Of a stretch of 64,000 nt of DNA, positions 25,788 to 34,816 are shown in pieces (within the stretch, counting starts at the first letter, position 1; every line of letters starts with the position of its first letter). This DNA is from Anaerolineales bacterium (GTDB lineage Bacteria > Chloroflexota > Anaerolineae > 4572-78 > J111): positions 806,001-870,000 of the forward strand of contig JACKAU010000003.1 in NCBI GenBank assembly GCA_020634855.1. The letters run 5' to 3'. The translations under genes and the position numbers were made by a program. The notes below the pieces were generated by a model. The model was not told the origin of the DNA and searched no databases. It saw nothing but the letters and a program-made list of their open reading frames with translations.

Positions 25788-25840
25788 GGAGCGACAAAGC
25801 TTGCTTTGTCAAATACGATCAAAGCAAGCTTTGATGCTCC
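25788..25840 (+). promoter_or_regulatory. Leader inverted repeat, copy 1
   Basis: GGAGCGACAAAGCTTGC is mirrored by GCAAGCTTTGATGCTCC around a short centre. It lies 27 bp before the ATG of the S74 protein. The same element, with related downstream bases, the GGAGACAA box and the start ATGACNGA, precedes tpx at 61550-61607. Confidence 0.75.
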
Positions 25841-25867
25841 AGACTTTTATGTTTAATGGAGACAAAC

Positions 25868-27385
25868 ATGACTGAGCGAAGATGGTTAGTTAGCGTGATT
25901 GTCCTTTTGGCCTTGATCTTAATCTCTCGCGAATTCGATTATACCTTACCCATGAAAGCCTCCGAAGCGGGGACGCCGCCCAACATCATAAGCGGCTATT
26001 CCGGTAATAACGTGCGCGAAGGTGTCGTTGGCGGCGCGATTAGTGGAGGAGGAAATCGTGGTTTTCCTAACGTTGTTACGGCCGATTTTGGAACCATCAG
26101 CGGAGGTTTGGGCAACGAAGCCGCGGCTCAAGCCGTTGTTGGCGGTGGCTACAACAATACGACCACGGCTTACCGGGCGACCATTGGCGGCGGCTTTGCT
26201 AACTTGGCTATCGGGGGCAGCAGCACCATCGGCGGCGGCGAACGGAATAGCGCCAACTTGGCCTATACCACCGTCAGCGGCGGCTCATTTAACACGGCCA
26301 ACGGTCTCAGCGCTACCGTCGGCGGCGGCACAGCTAACATCGCCGACGGCCCGCAATCAACGGTCGGGGGTGGGACGCAAAATGCCGCCAATGGATTCGA
26401 AAGCACGGTCAGTGGGGGAACACGCAACACGGCGACGAATGCCTACGCCGCGATAGGCGGCGGACTGAATAACCAGGCCATCGGGCGGCGATCAGCCATT
26501 GCCGGCGGCGCGGGCAACATTGCCGCCGGAGAAGACGTCGCGATAGGCGGCGGGTTGAGCAATCAGGCCACCGATCGCTATAGCACAGTCGCCGGGGGTC
26601 GAGCCAACCGGGCCGGCAATGGCAACGACACGATGGAAGATGCCCGCTACGCCACGGTCGGCGGCGGGCAGGACAATGTGGCCGCTGGTTTGGGTGCCAC
26701 GGTCGGCGGCGGGCAGGAGAACGTGGCCGGCGGCGATTTTGCCGGCATCGCGGCCGGTTCCGAAAATATCGCGGCCGGCGATTACAGCTTTGCTGTGGGC
26801 CGCCGGGCGCAGATCGACGCCGGCCATGACGGCGCCCTACTGCTGGCCGACGCCACCGACGCCGACTTTGTCTCTGAAGCTGCCAACGAGTTCGCGGTGC
26901 GAGCAACAGGTGGGGTGCGTCTTATTACGGCCGTAGCCGACAACGGCCGGCCGCTGGCCGGAGTGCAGCTCGCCGAGGGCAGCGGCTCTTGGCAAACGTT
27001 GAGCGACCGCCACGCCAAAGCCAACATTGTCCCGGTCAACGAACTGGAAATTCTTACCTTACTGATGGATGTACCGATTAGCACCTGGAATTACCAAACG
27101 CAAGATGCGGGCATTCGCCACATCGGTCCAATGGCGCAAGATTTCTATGCTGCCTTTGGCGTTGGTGAGGATGAGCGCTATCTAACCGCCGTCGATACCG
27201 ATGGTGTGGCGCTGGCCGCCATTCAGGGTCTCTATGGCCTGATCCAAAGCCAGGAAACGCAAATCACCGGACAGCAGCAGCAAATCGAACAGTTGGCGGC
27301 GGATAACGCTACGTTGACCGAAAGAGTATCGGCGCTGGAAGCCCGGCTGTTAGCGCTGGAACAATCGTTATCAGAAATTCGGTAA
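25868..27385 (+). CDS. YadA-head-like repeat protein with C-terminal S74 intramolecular chaperone
   Basis: The 505-residue protein has an N-terminal membrane anchor or signal (about 6-22). Then come some 18 imperfect repeats of about 14 residues with the pattern (T/A)xxGGGxxNxA(x)G, the trimeric YadA/Hep_Hag-type head fold. The end is a peptidase S74 domain (about 376-462) with LSDRHAKANIVPVNELE, where Ser-Asp marks the usual self-cleavage site, and IRHIGPMAQDFYAAFGVG. A coiled coil follows (about 465-505). S74 domains trimerise phage tail fibres and then cut themselves off. Here the domain is on a host-like surface protein. The ATG at 25868 is chosen for GGAGA 8 nt upstream. Confidence 0.88.
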   Translation: MTERRWLVSVIVLLALILISREFDYTLPMKASEAGTPPNIISGYSGNNVREGVVGGAISGGGNRGFPNVVTADFGTISGGLGNEAAAQAVVGGGYNNTTTAYRATIGGGFANLAIGGSSTIGGGERNSANLAYTTVSGGSFNTANGLSATVGGGTANIADGPQSTVGGGTQNAANGFESTVSGGTRNTATNAYAAIGGGLNNQAIGRRSAIAGGAGNIAAGEDVAIGGGLSNQATDRYSTVAGGRANRAGNGNDTMEDARYATVGGGQDNVAAGLGATVGGGQENVAGGDFAGIAAGSENIAAGDYSFAVGRRAQIDAGHDGALLLADATDADFVSEAANEFAVRATGGVRLITAVADNGRPLAGVQLAEGSGSWQTLSDRHAKANIVPVNELEILTLLMDVPISTWNYQTQDAGIRHIGPMAQDFYAAFGVGEDERYLTAVDTDGVALAAIQGLYGLIQSQETQITGQQQQIEQLAADNATLTERVSALEARLLALEQSLSEIR

Positions 27386-27415
27386 ATCGGTATCGCAAAG
27401 GCTTAAATTACCCAC

Positions 27416-27443
27416 TTGACAAACCCCCTAAAAATTTTATAAA
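27416..27443 (+). promoter_or_regulatory. Promoter for the first HtrA-like gene, implying a long leader
   Basis: TTGACA at 27416-27421, a 16-nt spacer and TATAAA at 27438-27443. The next start codon is at 27795, so the transcript would carry about a 340-nt leader, or a separate small RNA. The gap 27386-27794 holds no gene. Confidence 0.6.
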
Positions 27444-27794
27444 ATGAAAAAAGAACGTTGTTTCACCATGCCACCTATCCTGTGTTTTAACTTCTGAATC
27501 ATATTATCTGTCGGCAAGGCAGCCGGTAAATATTCCCCTGAAATTTAAGAAACGGGAACAAATTTCTCCGCTAAACATCATTCCCCTTAAATTGTTGTTG
27601 CGCTTGTTACAAATTAGCTCACGTTGTGGCCGTACTCAGATGAGTTGTCGCTCCACCTCGTTGCGAGCGAATTGTAAAACCTCAACGCCTGAAAACAACA
27701 GGTAGCAATCGGAAGTAAATTAGTTTCTCAAAAATCATTATGCATGAAAATATTTTTGTAGCTTTTCAATTAATCTTTCTTGAGGAGAATTGTA

Positions 27795-29519
27795 ATGCCT
27801 AATAAATCCCGGACCATAAAGTTACTCCTATTACTGCTTGTAGCAGTTAGCTTGGCCTGTAGTAGCATTATGGGTGGGAACGACCAGGAACCAGAACCGA
27901 CGGAAGCGGTCGATGTAGCCGAAGCCGAACCCGTGGAGACTGAGGAACCAGTCGCACCTGACGAGTCGGGAACTGATACCGACGGAGATACAAACAGCAA
28001 TGAAGCGAGCGAACCAACAAGTGAGGTGGGCAATACCGGTTCTGCCTCTGGGCTACGCGAGGCTATGCAGCGGGTAAAAGACGCCACGATCCAAATTGAA
28101 ACGGATGCCAGCATGACCGATATCGATGGCGCCGTTTATGCTCAATCCGGCGCCGGCTCCGGTTTTATTATTGATGAAAGCGGTATTGCTGTTACCAACA
28201 ATCACGTTGTAACCGGTGGACGTAGTTGGAAGGTGTATGTGGGGGGTGAAGGCAGAGCCTTGAATGCCAGAGTACTGGGGGTATCTGAATGTTCAGACCT
28301 GGCGGTCATCGACATTGAGGGTGACGGCTACCCCACTTTAGAATGGTATGAAGGCGAAATATTTACCGGGTTACCGGTGTATGCCGCCGGCTTTCCTTTA
28401 GGCGATCCTGAATTTACGTTGACGCGGGGGATTGTATCGAAAGAGGAAGCCGACGGGCAAACCAGTTGGGCCTCGGTTGAGGGCGTGATCGAACACGACG
28501 CGGTCATCAACCCCGGCAACTCCGGCGGCCCTCTGGTCACCGAGGATGGTCAGGTGATAGCCGTCAATTATGCCAATCTCGATAGCCAACAGCAAGGTTA
28601 CAGTATTCTATACTTTGCCATCGCCCGCGATGAAGCCCGCAACATCATCGACCGGCTGCGCGAAGGTGAAGACTTTATGGCCATTGGCGTGAACGGCCAA
28701 GCTTTGCTGAGCGATGACGGCGAATTTTCGGGAATCTGGGTTCAATCGGTGCAATCCGGCTCGGTGGCAGATAAAGCGCGCATTGAGGGCGGCGATATCA
28801 TCACCAGTTTGGAAGAGCGAGAACTGGCCACCGAAGGCACCATGCGGGAATACTGCGACACCTTGCGCAGCCACGATCCGGACGATACGCTGAACGTTGA
28901 AATTCTGCGGATAGCTACCGGACAAGTTCTGGAGGGTCAACTCAACGGACGCGAGTTGGAGGTCATTGAGGAGTTTGACAACTCCGAACTACTAAATGAC
29001 TCAACCTCGGACAACATTCTTGGCCCCGGCGACGATAGCGACTATGTGATTGTTACCGATAATTCCGGCGCATTTGAAATGGAGATACCCGCCGGTTGGA
29101 CCGATATCGACGGGAGTCCCTGGCTCGATGATGACGGAACCCAAGTCGCCGTGGCTATCGACGCGGCCAGCGATTTAAGCATTTTTCGCAACCTAACTTC
29201 CGACAGCGGTATTCAATTTGTAGTTTTCAGTACGGTGCCGGATTTCAGTCCGGCCGCTTTCCTCGATGGCTTCGATCATGCCGATTTAACCGGCGACTGT
29301 GGCCCGTCTCAACGGTTCGATTACAATGAGCATCCCGGTTACACCGGCGTGATGGACTTTTATGAAAATTGTGGCCCAGAGAACAACCGGCTCGTCTTTC
29401 TGTCTATTAAGCCGGCCGACTCCAATGAATTTGCCATCTATTTGACCGGTCTAAATTTGAGCCGCAAGGATATGCAGCATCTATTCGATACCTTTAACTT
29501 GGTTGGGGCTTTACCCTAG
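27795..29519 (+). CDS. HtrA/trypsin-like serine protease lipoprotein, PDZ domain, copy 1
   Basis: A 574-residue protein. Signal peptide with lipobox VSLAC (Cys22), acidic linker to about 85, then a trypsin-like domain with His137 (TNNHVVTGG), Asp168 (ECSDLAVIDIEG) and Ser243 (INPGNSGGPL). A PDZ domain lies at about 305-390. The C-terminal domain (about 415-574) starts SGAFEMEIPAGWTDIDG and has several cysteines. HtrA proteases degrade misfolded exported proteins; lipid anchoring places this one outside the membrane. The start is ATG at 27795, with GAGGAGA upstream. It is followed immediately by a paralogue with a different C-terminal domain. Confidence 0.9.
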   Translation: MPNKSRTIKLLLLLLVAVSLACSSIMGGNDQEPEPTEAVDVAEAEPVETEEPVAPDESGTDTDGDTNSNEASEPTSEVGNTGSASGLREAMQRVKDATIQIETDASMTDIDGAVYAQSGAGSGFIIDESGIAVTNNHVVTGGRSWKVYVGGEGRALNARVLGVSECSDLAVIDIEGDGYPTLEWYEGEIFTGLPVYAAGFPLGDPEFTLTRGIVSKEEADGQTSWASVEGVIEHDAVINPGNSGGPLVTEDGQVIAVNYANLDSQQQGYSILYFAIARDEARNIIDRLREGEDFMAIGVNGQALLSDDGEFSGIWVQSVQSGSVADKARIEGGDIITSLEERELATEGTMREYCDTLRSHDPDDTLNVEILRIATGQVLEGQLNGRELEVIEEFDNSELLNDSTSDNILGPGDDSDYVIVTDNSGAFEMEIPAGWTDIDGSPWLDDDGTQVAVAIDAASDLSIFRNLTSDSGIQFVVFSTVPDFSPAAFLDGFDHADLTGDCGPSQRFDYNEHPGYTGVMDFYENCGPENNRLVFLSIKPADSNEFAIYLTGLNLSRKDMQHLFDTFNLVGALP

Positions 29520-29524
29520 CCGCT

Positions 29525-31237
29525 ATGAGACAAGAGATGAGAGCAAAAAAACATGCACTTAAATGGATATCGATCCTCTTAGTAGCTTTAAGCTTAGGCT
29601 GCGGGCTGCTGCCCTTCGGAAGCGAACCGGAGGCGACCACGGCCCCGGAAGTGACGAACGAGCCGACAGCGGGGGCTGAAGTCGAGGCCAAGGCTACGGA
29701 TGAATCGGAAACGGTCGAGGCTGTGGCCGTAGAAGAGCCGCTAATTGAGGAGACGTCTGAAGACGTGAAACCGCTCGATCGGGAGGCCGCTTTGTTGAAA
29801 CTACGCGACACGATGCGTAGGGTCAAAAGCGCCACCATCTTAATAGAGACGGATGCCAGTTTAACCGATATCGACGGGACGGTCTATGCTCAATCAGGGA
29901 CCGGCTCAGGCTTTATCATCGATGAGAGCGGTCTGGCCGTGACCAACAACCACGTGGTCACCGGCGGCCGTAGTTGGAAGGTTTACGTCGGCGGCGAGAG
30001 CAAGGCGCTCAATGCGCGAGTCGTAGGCGTTTCGGAATGTTCGGACCTGGCGGTGATCGATATCGAGGGCGACGGCTATCCGGCCTTAGAGTGGTACGAG
30101 GGCGATATTTACGCCGGACTGCCGGTCTACGCGGCCGGCTACCCGTTGGGAGATCCGGAATTTACGCTGACGTCAGGTATCGTCTCTAAACAAAAGGCCG
30201 GCGGCCAAACCAACTGGGCCTCGGTCGAGGGCGTGATCGAACACGATGCGACCATCAACCCCGGCAGTTCCGGCGGCCCGCTAGTCACCGAAGATGGCCG
30301 AGTAGTGGCCGTCAATTATGCCAATTTCGATTTAAACCAGCAAGGGGTCAGTATTCAATACCGGGCCATTGCTCGCGACGAGGCCCGGACGATTATCGAA
30401 CGCCTGCGTGAGGGTGAAGATGTTCAATCCATTGGCATCAACGGCCAGGCCTTTTGGAATGAGGAGGATAGTATTTCCGGTATCTGGGTCAAATCGGTTC
30501 AGTCCGGCTCTGTGGCCGACCAAGCGCGGATAGAAGGCGGCGATCTTATTATGACTTTGGAAGACCACACCTTAGCCACTGTAGGGACAATGGAGGAATA
30601 CTGCGATACGCTGCGCAGCCACGATCCCGACGATGCGCTCGATGTTGAGGTCATTCGCTTGGCGACCGGCGAACTTCTCGAAGGGCAACTCAATGGCCGC
30701 GAGTTAGCCGTCGTCGATGACGACTCAGACATCGCTGAATCCTCAACCGATACCCGTCCCACAGGCAGCAAATCCACCCCGGAAGCCGAGGCCGATGAAC
30801 CAACCCCTACCCCGGTTACACCACCCACCGCAACGCCGCCCCCCCCAACCGGCGGTGGTCTCGGTGCGTTTACGCTGTGGGGGAGTAACTTCTGGGGGAC
30901 ATTAGGCTCCGGCGGCGAACAGTGGTACACCTTTAATTCCAATCAGGAAACCGAAGCCACGCTCATTGCCTTTGTGCAAAATACGGATCAAATTGAAATC
31001 ATGGTCTATCTCGGAAACGATATTCCGGTCTGGCCGCCCAAAGATGCCAATCTGGTCCCCAATGTCGGCATTGCCACCAAGCAGGGTAATCGCGACGGCA
31101 ACGATAATACCGTGGAGTTTATCTGGCAAGGCCCAATCCAGCGCGATACCAAATATTACGTTCGCTTCATCAATCGCGGCGGGGCGACCGCCACCTACTG
31201 CGTCATTACCCGCCCCGATCGGTACGACTGCTCGTAA
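29525..31237 (+). CDS. HtrA/trypsin-like serine protease lipoprotein, PDZ and PPC domains, copy 2
   Basis: A 570-residue paralogue of the preceding gene. Lipobox LSLGC (Cys26), acidic linker, catalytic His143, Asp174 and Ser249 (NPGSSGGPL), then PDZ. The protease and PDZ parts are nearly colinear with copy 1 and share long identical stretches (for example TNNHVVTGGRSWKVYVGGE). After a Thr/Pro-rich linker the C-terminus is a PPC-like beta domain (FTLWGSNFWGTLGSGGEQWY to the end), not the domain of copy 1. The gene begins 5 bp after copy 1, so both are probably one transcript. A start at 29537 is also possible. A terminator follows. Confidence 0.9.
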   Translation: MRQEMRAKKHALKWISILLVALSLGCGLLPFGSEPEATTAPEVTNEPTAGAEVEAKATDESETVEAVAVEEPLIEETSEDVKPLDREAALLKLRDTMRRVKSATILIETDASLTDIDGTVYAQSGTGSGFIIDESGLAVTNNHVVTGGRSWKVYVGGESKALNARVVGVSECSDLAVIDIEGDGYPALEWYEGDIYAGLPVYAAGYPLGDPEFTLTSGIVSKQKAGGQTNWASVEGVIEHDATINPGSSGGPLVTEDGRVVAVNYANFDLNQQGVSIQYRAIARDEARTIIERLREGEDVQSIGINGQAFWNEEDSISGIWVKSVQSGSVADQARIEGGDLIMTLEDHTLATVGTMEEYCDTLRSHDPDDALDVEVIRLATGELLEGQLNGRELAVVDDDSDIAESSTDTRPTGSKSTPEAEADEPTPTPVTPPTATPPPPTGGGLGAFTLWGSNFWGTLGSGGEQWYTFNSNQETEATLIAFVQNTDQIEIMVYLGNDIPVWPPKDANLVPNVGIATKQGNRDGNDNTVEFIWQGPIQRDTKYYVRFINRGGATATYCVITRPDRYDCS

Positions 31238-31265
31238 AGCAACCGAACAATAACTTAAATTCACG

Positions 31266-31300
31266 AACACCCGTCAGAGGTCCGCTCCGACGGGTGTTTT
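31266..31300 (+). terminator. Rho-independent terminator after the protease pair
   Basis: AACACCCGTC pairs with GACGGGTGTT across a 15-nt loop, followed by TTG. Confidence 0.75.
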
Positions 31301-31403
31301 GATTCCTCAAATATCCAGTTTGAACTATACCCCCATCCTGACTATAATCCGTGAGTCTGTCCAACTCGTTCTGTCCAACTGGAGCGAAACCAAAACAAAC
31401 CGT

Positions 31404-32534
31404 ATGAAAACAGCAGTTCGCACCACCCAAAAATTACTAACCTTTCTGATCTTCAACCTCATTGTCGTGGCTGTCATTTTTCTCTTGATCGAAGGTCTGG
31501 CCAGCTTCATTCTCTTTTTTCAAGCGATAGCCGGCACCCCCCCCGTAGCCGAACGAACTCACACCCAATACGACGCCGAATTGGGCTGGGTCAATCGGCC
31601 GGATGTCTATATCGAAAATATGTACGGCCCTGGGCTGGATCTGGAGACCAACGCTCAAGGGTTTCGCAATGATGAAGATTTTGGCGAAACCGTCCCGACC
31701 GGGCAACTGCGAGTCATCTGCTCCGGCGACTCCTTTACCCTGGGCTACGGCGTCGATAACGACCACACCTGGTGCCAACGGCTGGCCGCGCTCGACAACC
31801 GGCTGCAAACTGTCAATATGGGCCAGGGCGGTTACGGCGTCGATCAGGCCTATCTGTGGTACAAACGCGACGGGACAACCCTGGCTCATGATATTCATCT
31901 GTTCACCTTCATCACCAACGATTTTGAACGGATGCGTTCCGATAGCTTTTTGGGCTACGGCAAACCGGTGCTTGATGTCCAAGACGGCCGGTTAGTGGTG
32001 GGCAATGTCCCTGTGCCGGAGCGGGCCTTTTACGTGCCGTGGCTAACCCAAAACAGTGAGTCGCTCAAAAAGCTTAAAACCGTGCAACTGTTAAGCGGAC
32101 TGTTTCAAAATTCCGCCCAAGCCGAGACCAATAACCAACTGACCCAGAATGACTGGCTATTGGAGCGAGTCAACGTCGGCATTCTCCAAGATTTGCAGCA
32201 GCTTAACCGCGACCAAAACAGTCTCCTGGTATTAGTATACCTCCCCACCTTGAACGACTACCAGCCCGACCCGCAGGGCGATACTGAGCAGTGGCGGCAG
32301 AAAGTGAGACTGGCCGCCCAAGATTTAGGCATCCCCTTCATCGATCTGATTGAGGAGTTCCGTACGCTGCCTGCTAGCGACGTACCGGCGCTCTTCCTGC
32401 GCGAAGGCGAGGTTGATTTCCCCGGCGCGGCGGGCCATTACACGGTCAGCGGCAACGACTATATCGCCCAGCGGTTGTACGAGCAACTTACCGCGCTTCC
32501 GGAGGTGGCCGGCCGCCTTGCCGATGTCCAGTAA
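31404..32534 (+). CDS. SGNH/GDSL-like hydrolase with N-terminal membrane anchor
   Basis: A 376-residue protein from the ATG at 31404; a longer frame from 31299 lacks support. One transmembrane helix (LLTFLIFNLIVVAVIFLLIE) is followed by an extracytoplasmic SGNH domain. Block I reads VICSGDSFTLGYGVDN with the nucleophile Ser, and the block with Asn/Gly is NMGQGGYGVDQAYLWY. A C-terminal segment GAAGHYTVSGNDYIAQRL supplies the His. Such anchored SGNH proteins often act on O-acetyl or other esters of surface glycans. It overlaps the following glycosyltransferase gene by 11 nt, which supports a glycan role. Confidence 0.8.
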   Translation: MKTAVRTTQKLLTFLIFNLIVVAVIFLLIEGLASFILFFQAIAGTPPVAERTHTQYDAELGWVNRPDVYIENMYGPGLDLETNAQGFRNDEDFGETVPTGQLRVICSGDSFTLGYGVDNDHTWCQRLAALDNRLQTVNMGQGGYGVDQAYLWYKRDGTTLAHDIHLFTFITNDFERMRSDSFLGYGKPVLDVQDGRLVVGNVPVPERAFYVPWLTQNSESLKKLKTVQLLSGLFQNSAQAETNNQLTQNDWLLERVNVGILQDLQQLNRDQNSLLVLVYLPTLNDYQPDPQGDTEQWRQKVRLAAQDLGIPFIDLIEEFRTLPASDVPALFLREGEVDFPGAAGHYTVSGNDYIAQRLYEQLTALPEVAGRLADVQ

Positions 32535-34764
32535 CCGCTCGTCATTTTTGCCTCTGCCCCGCTCCGCGATTTTTATTGCGCTTCTATTCACATTTTTAGC
32601 GACCGTTTATAGTATCGTCACCCCTATTTTCGAATCGCCCGATGAGTTATGGCACTACCCATTCGTCTGGCATCTGGCCCAAACAGCGGAACTGCCCGTC
32701 CAAGACCCGGCCAACCCGCAACTCTGGCAGCAAGAAGGCAGCCAGCCGCCGCTCTACTACGCGCTGGCGGCCCTGCTCACCGCCCCCATCTCCAGCGATG
32801 ACCTACCCGACCTCATATACCGCAACCCTCACGCCGACATCGGTCTGGTCAGCCCCGACGGCAACGCCAACATCGTCATCCACACCACCGCCGAACAGTG
32901 GCCCTGGCGCGGCGCGGTTTTGGCAATTCACCTAACCCGATTGTTCTCCATTGTGCTGGGTCTCGGCACGATCATCACCATCTACGCCCTGGCCCGCCAC
33001 ATCTGGCCGGCCCATCCGCACTTGGCGCTGTTGGCGATGGCCTTCGTCGCATTCAATCCGATGTTTCTTTTCATCTCCGCCTCGGTCAACAACGACAACC
33101 TAATCACCTTATTGGCCTCTCTAATCCTCCTAAGGTTAACTCGCTTAGCCTCAGCCTTAGCCTTAGCCTCACGAGGAATACGACTGACGGAATTCGTCAT
33201 ATTGGGGGTCTTAGTGGGGCTAGGGATGTTGACCAAAGTCAGTGGTCTGGGACTGCTGGGGCTGGTTGGCTTAACGCTGCTTATTTTAGGCATCAGGTAT
33301 CGATCTTGGCGCACGGCGATTTTGGGGAACGTGATCGTCTGCGGGCTGGCGATAGCCGTGGCGGGCTGGTGGTACTGGCGCAATTTCCGGCTCTACAGCG
33401 ATTGGACCGGCACAGAAATCATGGTCAAAATGATGGGCGCCCGCCCCGTCCCGCCGACGGCCGAACAGTTACTAAGCGAAGTGCCGGGGCTAATGCGTTC
33501 GTTTTGGGGCCTGTTTGGCTACTTCTCCGTGCCGTTGCCCTCGCTAGTTTACCCTATTTTCAATATCGTACTGCTGCTCGGATTGGCCGGTTTGCCGCTG
33601 GCGCTGTTCCGCCCGGCCCGACGAGCCGAACTATTTTCACCCCAGTTTAAGCTGGCATGGCCAATTCTGTTAGGTTGGCTGGTGTTATTGATCACCGGTT
33701 TCGTGCAATGGACCATGCGCACCCCGGCCACCCAAGGTCGATTACTATTTCCGGCCCTGGCCTCGCTGGCGATTTTTTGGACGGCGGGTTGGGCCATTCT
33801 CATTCCTCGTCGCTGGCAAATTGCGCCGATAATTGGGCTATTTGTGGTCGCGGTGTGGACGCCGTGGGGCGTGATTGCGCCGGCCTACGCTCCTCCGCCT
33901 CTACTCACAGAACTGCCCGCTTCGGCCCACCCCCTTGAGGCAACGTTGGGCGAGTCGATCCAACTGCTGGCCTATGACACTGACGGTTCAACCGTACAAC
34001 CGGGCGACACCCTACCACTAACGCTCTACTGGCGCAGCGATCAGCCCATCGACGCCGACTACACTGTTTTTATTCACCTACTGGATGAGCAAGATCTGAT
34101 CATCGCCCAACGCAACGTCTTCCCCGGCCCGGGAGTCTATCCGACCGGCCAATGGCAGCCGGGCGTAATTTTGGCCGACACCTACGCGCTGCGCCTGCCC
34201 CGCACGGTTTTTGCCCCAACGCAGGCGCGTTTTGAAGTAGGATTGTATGACCATACGACCGGCGTTCGCCTCCCAACATCGGCGGGAACGGATAACGTGC
34301 GCTTAGGCCAGATTAGGGTCGAGCCGCAGTCGGACGAACGGCCCAATCCGCAGGAGCTTGTTTTTGAGGATAATATTGTTCTGACAGGCTACGATCTCGA
34401 TACCCGACAGGCCAAACCCGGCGACATCGTGACACTGACGCTGTACTGGCAAGCCCGCCGGATGCCCAGCGCCAACTACAAAGTCTTCGTTCATCTTACC
34501 GGCGACGGCGATCAACGCGCTGCCCAACACGACAGCGAACCGCACAACGGCGCGGTGCCCACCTCGACCTGGCAGCCCGGCCAGATCATTACCGACAGCC
34601 ATGCCCTAACCATCGCCCCTGATGCCGCTCCCGGTGCGTATCACTTGGTGGTTGGATTGTATCACGGCGATACTGGCCAGCGATTACGTCTATTAGAGAA
34701 TGACGGGGCATCGGTCCAGGCCGACTCGATTACGTTGGGCGGCGTGCGGGTGGTGGCGGAGTGA
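32524..34764 (+). CDS. PMT/GT39-like membrane glycosyltransferase with two C-terminal beta domains
   Basis: 746 residues from ATG 32524; the frame is open further upstream but overlaps the SGNH gene, so this start is chosen. About ten transmembrane helices follow a first-loop acidic motif PIFESPDELWHYPFVWHL, which is typical of polyprenyl-phosphate-dependent GT-C enzymes. After the last helix two homologous beta domains occur, about 480-600 and 620-740. Each has PGDTLPLTLYWRS / PGDIVTLTLYWQA, then VFIHLLDEQD / VFVHLTGDGD and TGQWQPGVILADTYAL / TSTWQPGQIITDSHAL. The domains likely bind sugars or the acceptor outside the cell. Donor and acceptor are unknown. Confidence 0.85.
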   Translation: MSSNRSSFLPLPRSAIFIALLFTFLATVYSIVTPIFESPDELWHYPFVWHLAQTAELPVQDPANPQLWQQEGSQPPLYYALAALLTAPISSDDLPDLIYRNPHADIGLVSPDGNANIVIHTTAEQWPWRGAVLAIHLTRLFSIVLGLGTIITIYALARHIWPAHPHLALLAMAFVAFNPMFLFISASVNNDNLITLLASLILLRLTRLASALALASRGIRLTEFVILGVLVGLGMLTKVSGLGLLGLVGLTLLILGIRYRSWRTAILGNVIVCGLAIAVAGWWYWRNFRLYSDWTGTEIMVKMMGARPVPPTAEQLLSEVPGLMRSFWGLFGYFSVPLPSLVYPIFNIVLLLGLAGLPLALFRPARRAELFSPQFKLAWPILLGWLVLLITGFVQWTMRTPATQGRLLFPALASLAIFWTAGWAILIPRRWQIAPIIGLFVVAVWTPWGVIAPAYAPPPLLTELPASAHPLEATLGESIQLLAYDTDGSTVQPGDTLPLTLYWRSDQPIDADYTVFIHLLDEQDLIIAQRNVFPGPGVYPTGQWQPGVILADTYALRLPRTVFAPTQARFEVGLYDHTTGVRLPTSAGTDNVRLGQIRVEPQSDERPNPQELVFEDNIVLTGYDLDTRQAKPGDIVTLTLYWQARRMPSANYKVFVHLTGDGDQRAAQHDSEPHNGAVPTSTWQPGQIITDSHALTIAPDAAPGAYHLVVGLYHGDTGQRLRLLENDGASVQADSITLGGVRVVAE

Positions 34765-34816
34765 CCGGTTTTCGTTTCTTGCATTACAAGTCAATATGCC
34801 ACACAATAGTATCAAC

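Noticed and set aside
27795..31237. Tandem proteases as an assembly duplication
   Set aside because: The copies differ at many positions in the core and have different linkers and C-terminal domains, so they are true paralogues.
32350..32523. Upstream extension of the PMT-like gene
   Set aside because: It lies wholly inside the SGNH gene in another frame; the ATG at 32524 matches the usual N-terminus before the first helix.
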